64,000 nt of DNA, taken from the NCBI RefSeq assembly GCF_017161425.1, contig NZ_CP071057.1:1178001-1242000 (forward strand), given 5' to 3'. Made by a program: the position numbers and the translations under genes. This DNA is from Marinicauda algicola (GTDB lineage: Bacteria > Pseudomonadota > Alphaproteobacteria > Caulobacterales > Maricaulaceae). Below, piece after piece: positions 17,407 to 24,841 of the stretch. Under the pieces are notes generated by a model. It searched no databases. It was not told the origin of the DNA and worked only from the letters and a program-made list of their open reading frames with translations. Numbering within the stretch: position 1 is the first letter of the stretch; each line of letters begins with the position of its first letter.

Positions 17407-18191
17407 GATGCGTCTTCGTCGCCGTAGCGGATCTCCGCCTCGCTGCGAAGCCGCTCTAGATGGCGTTCCAGCGTCTCGGCCTGGACCCGGTCACGCCACA
17501 TCGCCGCGACTGCGTCGCGGTTCCGCTCGAAATCGGCCGGCGCCGGGGACTGACGGTCCAGAAGGGTGAGCCAGTGAAACTGGCCGCCAGCTTCGATCGG
17601 ACCGACCGAGCCACCGGGGTCCAGAGCCAGCAAGCGATCGGTCAGCATCGGACCCAGCACCCGGCGAAGCTCGGTGACGGTCATCAACCGGTCGGGCGGA
17701 TGGGCGGCAGGCTGCAGGCGCGGTCCGTCGGGCGATCGCGCCACCCTCCACTCGACGCGCAAGGCGGCTTCACCGGTGAAGAGGCTTCGCTCCGCCTCGA
17801 ACAGCGCCCGCAGATCGGCGTCGCCCGGCTCCGCCGGCGCCTGGGCGATGATGGCATCGATCATGGCCAGGACAATCGAGCGCCGGATCGTCGACTCGTT
17901 GCGGGGCAGATCCAGCACGATGGCGCGCTGAAAGAGCAGTTCCTCGTCGATGAGCCGGTCCAGGACGAATTCGCGGGCGTCGGCCTGCAGCGGATTGCGG
18001 CTGTCGCGCTCTATCGCATCGAGCGCCAGCTCCACATCATCCGGCGTTATCGGCACGCCGTTGACCCAGACCGTTCCCGACGGCGGAAGCCTGGACAACG
18101 CGCTGTCGGGCAGGAGCAATGCACCAAGGGCGAGGCCGCCGCCCAGAAGCGCTCCGAGAGCAAATCCCGTCCTCGCATCGACCCGGATCAT
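17403..18191 (-). CDS. Membrane-anchored PpiC/SurA-like peptidyl-prolyl isomerase family protein
   Basis: This protein has 262 residues and one N-terminal membrane anchor (FALGALLGGGLALGALLL). Residues ~40-110 resemble the SurA N-terminal chaperone helices, with WVNGVPITPDDVELALDAI and FVLDRLIDEELLFQRA. A poorly conserved parvulin-like half follows, with LGPMLTDRLLALDPGGSVGP and GGQFHWLTLLDR. The role is probably folding or stabilisation of an exported partner, most simply the DUF3604 or HupE-like products of the same operon. Both ends overlap neighbours by 4 bp (ATGA). The isomerase activity is uncertain because the parvulin core is divergent. Confidence 0.7.
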   Translation of the reverse strand: MIRVDARTGFALGALLGGGLALGALLLPDSALSRLPPSGTVWVNGVPITPDDVELALDAIERDSRNPLQADAREFVLDRLIDEELLFQRAIVLDLPRNESTIRRSIVLAMIDAIIAQAPAEPGDADLRALFEAERSLFTGEAALRVEWRVARSPDGPRLQPAAHPPDRLMTVTELRRVLGPMLTDRLLALDPGGSVGPIEAGGQFHWLTLLDRQSPAPADFERNRDAVAAMWRDRVQAETLERHLERLRSEAEIRYGDEDAS

Positions 18192-20458
18192 TCCAGATCC
18201 CGTACCGGGCCCCCGGATTCCGTATGTCCCAGATAGATCGGCGAGGACCAGGCGCGGTGTTCGACGGAGGCGACGCACTCCTCTTCCATGTCGACCCGGT
18301 AATCGCCAAGGCAGGGGTCCGCCGCGATGCACCGTCCCTGTTCATCGTATTCGCAGCGCAGAGGGTCGCCGTTCACCTGGCCGCTCGGCTCCTGGATGGC
18401 CCGGACATAGTAAACCGCATCGCGGCCGCTCGCGACGAACTCGGGATCGCTGAACTCCACCGTACATCCCGTGCCCTGGTCGTCGCAGGGAAGGACCTGC
18501 CATTCATCCTCGATCAGGAGATCCACGGGCTCGCCCGGCGCGATCTGAGGCCGGATGCGCACAACCTCGATCCTCGTGATGCGGTAGCGCTCATTGCCGG
18601 GATTGTAGCATTCCCCGCGGCAAAGCTGCTGCAGCCGGTCGGCGGTCAGTCCGCGCACCGCATAGTCCGGACATCCCGGATTCTGCTTCAGCGATCCGAC
18701 GGCGCGCACCCGGAAGACCGGGTCCTCGCTCACATCCGCCGCTGCGCCCATCGGCGCCACGACGGCTCCGGCTTCGTCCACCAGGTCGAACCAGAGCAGC
18801 TGGCGCAGGCCGGACGTGGCGTAGACATGCCGGGTCTCGAGCGCATCCCAGATGCCCTCGCGCGAGCGTTCCTCGACATGGGCAGCGACGAGCCCGCCGC
18901 CGGTGAAGAACGAGGATTGCCGTTCGATCTCGGTGTTGCGGAAGCCGATATTGCGGATCAACTCCTCACGGTCCAACGCGATCGAATAGGCCGGCGCGCC
19001 TTGATCGGGCGGAAGCAGGTGGTGGGCGATGCGCTCGCTCACCGCGCCGCTGGCGTCGGTCATGTAATGGCGGGCAACGGGCTTGTACCCGATGCCCGGC
19101 CGCGCGGTATGCGTGTCCGAAGACCCGATGAACCCCCACTGGAAACGCTCGATCTCGTCCGGATCGTCGAAATTGCCGATCGCGAGACCGTACTGAACCG
19201 ATGTCGTCGGGTTGTAGTTGAAGGCGGGCAGGAAACAGTCGCGGCACTGGCCGGAATCCAGCCAGTCGGCGATCGTCTCGCCCTCGACCGTGAGATGGGC
19301 GGCCAGTCCTACGCGAACCGCATTCTCCCGGGCCTGCGCCGCGCGCGCGTCGCACTCCTCGGCGCTCTCCCCGCTGGCCAGGCAGCGCTCCTCGATGATC
19401 TCGCCGGCCCGCCAGCAGGTGGGCAGGTAGCTCTGGCTCGGTTCGGGACAGAGGGGCTGATCGGGATCACCCAGCGCCGGCCGCCAGGACCGGTACTCCT
19501 CGGAATTTCCGTGACCGGAGAACACCTCGATCAGCTCGAAGGCGCCCGGGCGCTGCTCGGCGATCAGCTGCTTGTCCCAGCTCGTGCCAGGCGGAGTGTA
19601 GAGCCCCCAGGTGGACCCGTGCGGGATGATGAGAGGATCCAGCCCCTGACTCTCCAGGCGCTCGACCAGCTCGCCCGGCGTCGCAGCCAGCTCGTAGCAG
19701 TCGGGCGGAAGGTCGCCGGACGCGGCGGTCTCGTCGCAGAGCGGTGTCTCGCGCACCTCCTGAACGAAACGCGTGAAATCGTAATAGTTCTGGCGGTTGG
19801 GCAGATCGAGCAGCGCGATCTGCGGCGGCAGCATCGCCTGCGCATTGTCGCGCAGGACCCGCACCGTCGCTCCGGCGGCCGCGATCGGCCTGGCCGAGAT
19901 GTCTTCATCCTCGAGGGAGCGGAACACCACGTTCTTGTGCCCGTAATGATCCTCCGGCAGGGGGGCGACCTGGGTCCACTCGAAGCCGATGAACGGCACG
20001 ACGTCCACCTCGCCCGCGGACCGGGCTTCGCAGCGGCGAACGGTGTCGATGGATTGCTGCCAGCGGGCCGGGGTGAGCGCCTCCGCGTGATCCGTCATCG
20101 CCCAGAAATCGAGCGCGGAACAATACCGGGCGAAATCGCACGCGTCCGCGACCGGGTTGGCGCCCTCCCCGCGCATGATGGGCAGGGCCCAGACGAACGC
20201 ATCGGTGGAAAAGGTCGAATGGACGTGAAGATCACCGAACACGATCTCGGTCCGGCCGGACGCGCCGATGGCGCTGACCGCGTCGGATTGCTGCGCCCGC
20301 CGGGCCTGTATGACCGGCTGCGGAACCGCATCACCCGTGATCTCTCCCGGGCCGCGTGTCCGCCCGTGCCAGCCATTCATGATGCCTGCGAAATAGAGGG
20401 CCAGCCCCGCGACGAGCGTGAGGACGAGCCCGAGGGAGACAAACAGAACGCGCCGCAT
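18188..20458 (-). CDS. DUF3604 family exported protein (PHP-like metal hydrolase fold)
   Basis: This 756-residue protein has one N-terminal membrane helix and a long extracytoplasmic part. GDLHVHSTFSTDA at residues 75-87 carries His78 and His80. Together with DFWAMTDHAE, FIGFEWTQ, PHGSTWG and GFIGSSDTHTARPG it makes the histidine/aspartate pattern of a PHP-like metal site. Cysteine-rich stretches (for example CPDY, CRGECYNPG) suggest disulfides in the periplasm. The family is widespread in marine Proteobacteria and has no established reaction. It is the second gene of the unit, one base after the GST gene, and is followed by the PpiC-like gene with an ATGA overlap. Confidence 0.8.
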   Translation of the reverse strand: MRRVLFVSLGLVLTLVAGLALYFAGIMNGWHGRTRGPGEITGDAVPQPVIQARRAQQSDAVSAIGASGRTEIVFGDLHVHSTFSTDAFVWALPIMRGEGANPVADACDFARYCSALDFWAMTDHAEALTPARWQQSIDTVRRCEARSAGEVDVVPFIGFEWTQVAPLPEDHYGHKNVVFRSLEDEDISARPIAAAGATVRVLRDNAQAMLPPQIALLDLPNRQNYYDFTRFVQEVRETPLCDETAASGDLPPDCYELAATPGELVERLESQGLDPLIIPHGSTWGLYTPPGTSWDKQLIAEQRPGAFELIEVFSGHGNSEEYRSWRPALGDPDQPLCPEPSQSYLPTCWRAGEIIEERCLASGESAEECDARAAQARENAVRVGLAAHLTVEGETIADWLDSGQCRDCFLPAFNYNPTTSVQYGLAIGNFDDPDEIERFQWGFIGSSDTHTARPGIGYKPVARHYMTDASGAVSERIAHHLLPPDQGAPAYSIALDREELIRNIGFRNTEIERQSSFFTGGGLVAAHVEERSREGIWDALETRHVYATSGLRQLLWFDLVDEAGAVVAPMGAAADVSEDPVFRVRAVGSLKQNPGCPDYAVRGLTADRLQQLCRGECYNPGNERYRITRIEVVRIRPQIAPGEPVDLLIEDEWQVLPCDDQGTGCTVEFSDPEFVASGRDAVYYVRAIQEPSGQVNGDPLRCEYDEQGRCIAADPCLGDYRVDMEEECVASVEHRAWSSPIYLGHTESGGPVRDLE

Positions 20459-20459
20459 C

Positions 20460-21179
20460 TCACGCCTCCTTGTTGCGGTCGGAACCGGTATTGACCATGG
20501 TCCGGGCCTGCTTCGCGAAACGCTCGGCCGCCTCGGAGCGATCGGCGGCTCCTTCCAGCTTCGCGCTCAGGTCATAGGGTACTGCGATACCGGCCCGCGC
20601 CGCCGGACGCTCGGCGATCCGTTCGATCCAGCGGTTGAGATTCCCGAACGGCGCGCGGTCTACCCCCGACCACGAGGCCGTCCGGGCCCAGCACCAGTTG
20701 GCGATGTCGGCGATCGAATAGTCCCCCGCCAGATAGTCACGCCCGTCGAGGCGCCTATCGAGCACGCCGAGCAGACGCGCCGTTTCGCCCTGATAGCGCT
20801 GGATCGCGACGTCGATCTTCTCCGGCAGATAGCGGAAGAACACGTTCGCCTGGCCCATCATCGGACCGAGGCCGCCCATCTGGAACATCAGCCATTGCAT
20901 CACGACCGAGCGCTGCTTGACATCGGCCGGCAGGAAGCGGGCGTACTTCTCCGCGAGATAGATCAGGATGGCACCGCTCTCGAAGACGGTGAAATCGTCC
21001 GCATCGCGGTCGACGATCACCGGAATGCGGCCATTCGGATTGAGCGCGAGAAACCTGTCGGTCTTCTGCTCGCCCGACATCAGGTCGATCGGCTTGACCG
21101 TGTAGGGAACGCCCAGCTCCTCGAGCATGACCGAGACCTTCCAGCCGTTCGGTGTCGGCGCCGTGTAGAGATCGATCAT
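20460..21179 (-). CDS. Glutathione S-transferase, Nu-class-like
   Basis: This is a 239-residue cytosolic glutathione transferase. The thioredoxin-like N-terminal domain shows [34 protein letters not shown] and the glutathione-binding [15 protein letters not shown]. This pattern resembles YfcG/YghU Nu-class enzymes, which often have disulfide reductase or peroxidase activity. The start at 21179 has GGGAGG at a suitable distance. It leads the unit GST-DUF3604-PpiC-HupE and is divergent from a TetR-family gene across a long inverted repeat. That arrangement suggests it is a direct target of that regulator. Confidence 0.85.
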   Translation of the reverse strand: MIDLYTAPTPNGWKVSVMLEELGVPYTVKPIDLMSGEQKTDRFLALNPNGRIPVIVDRDADDFTVFESGAILIYLAEKYARFLPADVKQRSVVMQWLMFQMGGLGPMMGQANVFFRYLPEKIDVAIQRYQGETARLLGVLDRRLDGRDYLAGDYSIADIANWCWARTASWSGVDRAPFGNLNRWIERIAERPAARAGIAVPYDLSAKLEGAADRSEAAERFAKQARTMVNTGSDRNKEA

Positions 21180-21226
21180 CGGGCACCTCCCGCCAGGTTC
21201 GAAGATGAGCGCTCGGATTGACGTCA

Positions 21227-21263
21227 CGCTATATTTTGGCATCCTGAGTGTCAATATATAGCG
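21227..21263. promoter_or_regulatory. Inverted repeat between divergent GST and TetR genes
   Basis: Two 15-base arms (21227-21241 and 21249-21263) mirror each other at 13 of 15 positions around a 7-base spacer. Each arm carries a -35-like hexamer (TTGGCA or TTGACA when read outward), and the opposite arm carries an AT-rich TATAG. Face-to-face promoters therefore appear to be built into the palindrome. The site is 48 bp from the GST start and 30 bp from the TetR start. It is the natural operator for the adjacent TetR-type protein controlling both units. Confidence 0.6.
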
Positions 21264-21292
21264 AGAGGCCGAAGAGCGGGAGATCTCAATCC

Positions 21293-21901
21293 ATGGCGGA
21301 CGGACGCGCAGCCCGGCGAAGCGCAAGCCGCGCGAAGATCGCGACGGCCTTCAGGGAACTCGTGCGCGAAGGCGACCCCTCACCGAGCGCCAAGTCCGTC
21401 GCGGACCGGGCCGGCGTCGGACTGCGGACCGTGTTTCGATGCTTCGAAGATCTCGAATCGCTGTACCGGGAAGTCTCCATCGCCTTGCGGGCCGAATTCC
21501 TGCCGCGTGCACGGATCGACTATTCCAGCATGAACCGGGCCGAGCGGCTGCATCAGATGCTGACCAACCGGACGACGATTTTCGGTGACATGGAGCCGTT
21601 TCAACTGGCGGCTGCCGCACATCGCCATCGCTATGAATCGCTGAAGGAGGACCATCGAGTCCTCCTCTCCCTCGAACGCGACCGGCTTCGTACCGCGGTC
21701 AATCCGGATGGCGTCCTTGCACAGGGCCCCTTCGAGGCAATGTGCGCCGCGACGAGCTTCGATTACTGGCGCAGGCTGCGGATCGATCAGGGACTCAGCA
21801 AGGAAGACGCCGCCGCGGCGATGATCTTCGCCGCCACCGCGATCCTCGAGAAGACAGGGGCGGCCCGCATCCCCATCAGACTGGAAGGAAACGCGCTGTG
21901 A
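21293..21901 (+). CDS. TetR-family transcriptional regulator
   Basis: This 202-residue protein has a TetR/AcrR-type N-terminal helix-turn-helix (residues ~12-55: [37 protein letters not shown]) and an all-helical ligand domain. The start is the ATG at 21293 with GGGAG about 13 bases upstream. An earlier in-frame ATG at 21248 lies inside the inverted repeat and is unlikely. It is the first gene of a three-gene unit with a GST-like and a DsbA/HCCA-isomerase-like protein, so it probably senses an electrophile or hydrophobic substrate handled by them. It shares the 21227-21263 palindrome with the divergent GST operon. Confidence 0.85.
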   Translation: MADGRAARRSASRAKIATAFRELVREGDPSPSAKSVADRAGVGLRTVFRCFEDLESLYREVSIALRAEFLPRARIDYSSMNRAERLHQMLTNRTTIFGDMEPFQLAAAAHRHRYESLKEDHRVLLSLERDRLRTAVNPDGVLAQGPFEAMCAATSFDYWRRLRIDQGLSKEDAAAAMIFAATAILEKTGAARIPIRLEGNAL

Positions 21902-23046
21902 CCGGCACCTATCTGCTCTACGGCGTTCCGGCGTCCTACTTCACCGCGAAGGTGCGCGCTTATCTCAGGAAGCAAAGACTGGATTTCGAAGAGCGCTCCA
22001 GCGCACACCCCGAGTTCGGACAAACCGTCTATCCGGCCACACGGCGCTTCCTCCTGCCCGTCCTGCAATGGCCCTGCGGAGACATTGTCCAGGACTCCGA
22101 CGACATAATCGAGCGGCTGGAGAGGGAGGAGGCGGGCCGTCTGAGCTGCCATCCTCCCGGGCCGGTTCAGAACGTGCTCTCCCACCTGTTCAATCTGTTC
22201 GGCAGCGAAGGGCTGATGCGCCTCGCGATGCACTATCGCTGGTCGTGCCTCGACCAGCAGGATTCCTTCATCGCGGAAGGGTTCATTCATGGCATCGCGC
22301 CGGAGAGCCCACCGGAAGAGGCGGAGACCCTCGCCCGCCCGATGATGAACAAGCTGGCCGGCTATCTCGAGCCCCTTGGTGTCTCGGACGCCTCGATTCC
22401 GGCGATCGAGCAGGCCTATGACGAGCTTCTCAGTGCCTTGCAGGCCCATTTCACGAAACACCCCTGCCTGTTCGGGGCCTGGCCGAGTCTCGGGGATTAC
22501 GGGCTCTTCGGCGCCCTCTCGCCGCATCTCGGGCGCGATCCGGTTCCCGCCCAGCGGATGAAGTCGAGGGCCGCCAAAGTCTATCGCTGGACCGAGCGCA
22601 TGGCGGCGCCCAACCTGGATATTCCCGAATACCCCAGCTACCCGCACACCGCCTTCCTGCCGGATGACGAGATCCCCGAGACGCTCGATGCTGTCGGACG
22701 CGTGGCGGCCGGCGAGATGCTGCCTGAATTCGCCGATCAGATGCGCGCCTTCAACGCCTGGGCCGAACATCAGGCGCGCGAGCCGGGTCAGCCCGTCCTG
22801 GCCAAGCCGCACCAGCGCTCCGCGACCCGGGTGACAACCGCCTATCGCGGGACTGCCTATGCGACCGGCGTGCCGGTCTATCGCATCTACCTGATCCAGA
22901 AACTCCAGACAGCTGCCAGCCGATTGTCCGTACCCGACCGGGAACGGCTCGAAGCCTGGTTCGAGCGAACCGGCCTGCGCGACCTCCTGGAAATCCAGAG
23001 CCCCTATCCGGTCCGCCGTGCGGGACATCTGGAGGTCTGGGCCTGA
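21898..23046 (+). CDS. Glutathione S-transferase-like protein, long form
   Basis: This 382-residue protein has an N-terminal thioredoxin/GST fold (YLLYGVPASYFTAKVRAYLRK, then VYPATRRFLLPVLQ and VQDSDDIIERLE). A helical C-terminal half includes the FGAWPSLGDYGLFGALSPHL segment typical of GST C-domains. It is longer than classical GSTs (~210 residues) because of an extra C-terminal region after residue ~285. The GTG start overlaps the TetR stop (GTGA), with AAGGAAAC upstream. Co-transcription with the TetR gene and the next isomerase gene points to glutathione-dependent metabolism of a small hydrophobic compound. The substrate is unknown. Confidence 0.75.
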   Translation: MTGTYLLYGVPASYFTAKVRAYLRKQRLDFEERSSAHPEFGQTVYPATRRFLLPVLQWPCGDIVQDSDDIIERLEREEAGRLSCHPPGPVQNVLSHLFNLFGSEGLMRLAMHYRWSCLDQQDSFIAEGFIHGIAPESPPEEAETLARPMMNKLAGYLEPLGVSDASIPAIEQAYDELLSALQAHFTKHPCLFGAWPSLGDYGLFGALSPHLGRDPVPAQRMKSRAAKVYRWTERMAAPNLDIPEYPSYPHTAFLPDDEIPETLDAVGRVAAGEMLPEFADQMRAFNAWAEHQAREPGQPVLAKPHQRSATRVTTAYRGTAYATGVPVYRIYLIQKLQTAASRLSVPDRERLEAWFERTGLRDLLEIQSPYPVRRAGHLEVWA

Positions 23047-23065
23047 ACTCTTGGGAGACGTGCCG

Positions 23066-24190
23066 GTGAGCCTGTCCACGATCGCCACTCAGATACTGAC
23101 CAGTCCGCGCTTGCGCACCCTCAGCCGGGCGGCACACGCCGGCGTGCGCCGCCTCACGGGGCGGCCCAAGACGCTCCTTGCCTTCCTCGAGCCGGGCGAG
23201 CCGTATTCCGAAGCCCTCGGCCATGCCCTCCCCGCGCTTTGCGAGCGTCATGGGCTCGAAATCCGGGTCCACCCGGTCGGAGCGCCGCATGCCTCCGCCG
23301 CGCCCGAGCCGGAGAAGCTGCGCGCCTTCGCAGAACGCGATGCGCATGCGCTGTGTCGCGAATACGGATTGCCGACCGGGCCCGGGGTCTCGATCCCATC
23401 CGGAAGCGACACGCGGCACGGCGAGAGCCTGCGCGCGAAACTGGGCCATTATGCCAGCGGATCCGTCTGGTTCGAGGGCGAATGGTATACGCTCGACCGC
23501 CTGCATCATCTGGAGAGGCGGCTCGGCGCCCTGCCCGGCCAGCTGCTCTATCCGCCGCCCGAGGAGCCCGGTTCCGCGTCCGGCGGCGAGATCGAGATGT
23601 ATTTCTCCCTGCGCAGCCCCTACAGCTATCTCGCCCTGATGCGCATTGAGGAACTTGCCCGCAACTGGCGCGCCCGCGTGCACCTGCGCCCGGTTCTGCC
23701 CATGGTCATGCGCTCCCTGCCGGTTCCGCGCGCCAAGCGGCTCTACATCGTGCGCGACTGCAAGCGCGAAGCCGAACGCCTGGGTCTGGACTTCGGCCGG
23801 ATCCGCGACCCGCTCGGGGCGGGCGTCGAGCGCGGCCTGGCATGCTTCCACTACGCTCGACACGGCGATGCCGGGCTCGACTTCCTGCGCAGCTTCGCGC
23901 GTGGCGTATGGGCCGAAGGCATCGATGCCTCGACCGACAAGGGCCTTCGCCGCATCGCTGCGCGCGCCGGGCTCCACCCCCACGACGTGGACAGGGCTCT
24001 CGAGGACGAAAGCTGGCGCCACGCGGTGGAGCGCAATCGCATCGCCCTGTTCGAGGCCGGCCTTTGGGGCGTGCCTAGCTTCGTCGTGGGCGGAAATGCG
24101 ACGTTCGGCCAGGACCGGCTGTGGCAGGTCGGCCACTGGCTGCAGCAGGGCGAAGGCGGGAGCCAGCGCTCGCAACCCGGGGACCGGTAG
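23066..24190 (+). CDS. DsbA-fold 2-hydroxychromene-2-carboxylate isomerase-like protein
   Basis: This protein has 374 residues. The C-terminal ~200 residues match the glutathione-dependent HCCA isomerase/kappa-GST family: EMYFSLRSPYSYLALMRI as first strand and helix, RPVLPMVMRSLPVP, and the closing GLWGVPSFVVGGNATFGQDRL. The N-terminal ~170 residues look like a second, degenerate thioredoxin-fold half (KTLLAFLEPGEPYSEALG). The chosen start is the GTG at 23066 with GGGAG 8 bases upstream; a GTG six bases earlier is less well placed. It ends the TetR-GST unit. Family members act in naphthalene-type aromatic catabolism, but no ring-cleavage genes are present, so detoxification is the safer inference. 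Confidence 0.75.
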   Translation: MSLSTIATQILTSPRLRTLSRAAHAGVRRLTGRPKTLLAFLEPGEPYSEALGHALPALCERHGLEIRVHPVGAPHASAAPEPEKLRAFAERDAHALCREYGLPTGPGVSIPSGSDTRHGESLRAKLGHYASGSVWFEGEWYTLDRLHHLERRLGALPGQLLYPPPEEPGSASGGEIEMYFSLRSPYSYLALMRIEELARNWRARVHLRPVLPMVMRSLPVPRAKRLYIVRDCKREAERLGLDFGRIRDPLGAGVERGLACFHYARHGDAGLDFLRSFARGVWAEGIDASTDKGLRRIAARAGLHPHDVDRALEDESWRHAVERNRIALFEAGLWGVPSFVVGGNATFGQDRLWQVGHWLQQGEGGSQRSQPGDR

Positions 24191-24535
24191 AACGCGGGAA
24201 TCTTCACCGGGAGTCGGCCAGACGCCACGGCGGGACTGGCCGGAGCTGACGCTGCGGCCGGCGCGGTTGGGCCTTGGAGCAAGCAGGCAGGACCCCGGCG
24301 GATTTCCTGGCGACGACCGGTGTCGGCATCACCGGCTCCTGTCGATCCTGCGGCCACCCCCTTCCGGAAGGTCAAACGACGCGCCGGCGCCCGGCGTAAA
24401 CGCCCCGCCGAAGCGGACATGGGACGCCCAAGCGGGAAGCTTCGCGAACGCACCGACCCCGCCCGCATGCCGAACACCGGCGATGATTCTGCTTCGAAGG
24501 CCCAAGGGCGGGAAAAGGGATGAAAACTGAGGTGA
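24191..24535. other. Non-coding stretch before tRNA-Phe
   Basis: I see no convincing gene, repeat or terminator in these 345 bp. The short open frames have no ribosome-binding sites or family features. It lies between the end of the isomerase-like gene and the 3' end of tRNA-Phe. Confidence 0.5.
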
Positions 24536-24611
24536 TGGTGCCCAGGGGCGGAATCGAACCACCGACACGCGGATTTTCAATCCGCTGCTCTACCAACTGA
24601 GCTACCTGGGC
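24536..24611 (-). tRNA. tRNA-Phe (GAA)
   Basis: A 76-base cloverleaf reads on the minus strand. It has a 7-bp acceptor stem (GCCCAGG with CCTGGGC), the D-loop AGCTCAGTTGGTAGAGC, an anticodon stem CGGATT/AATCCG around GAA, a GTTCGATTC T-loop, discriminator A and an encoded CCA. GAA decodes UUC/UUU (Phe). Confidence 0.96.
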
Positions 24612-24652
24612 GCCCGTCTCGCCGCGCGGGGCGCGGCGGTTGGAGGACGCGG

Positions 24653-24681
24653 TTTATAGGAGAGGCGCGAAGGCCTGTCCA
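24653..24681 (-). promoter_or_regulatory. Sigma-70-type promoter of tRNA-Phe
   Basis: On the minus strand, TGGACA (24681-24676) and TATAAA (24658-24653) are separated by 17 bp. This puts the transcription start about 35 bases before the mature tRNA 5' end. A GC-rich block follows the -10 box, as in stringently controlled tRNA promoters. Confidence 0.7.
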
Positions 24682-24841
24682 TGCCCCGAATGCGGTTGGT
24701 GCGCCCTCATTGTCAGACGCTGCGCAAGGCCGGCAACGTGACAGCGCAATGACACGGCGCGGGCTTGCCCGGGCGGGAACCGGCTGCTAACGGCTCGCTC
24801 CGGTTATCTTCCTTATTCTCGTTTGCAAGAAGGCCGTCGCC

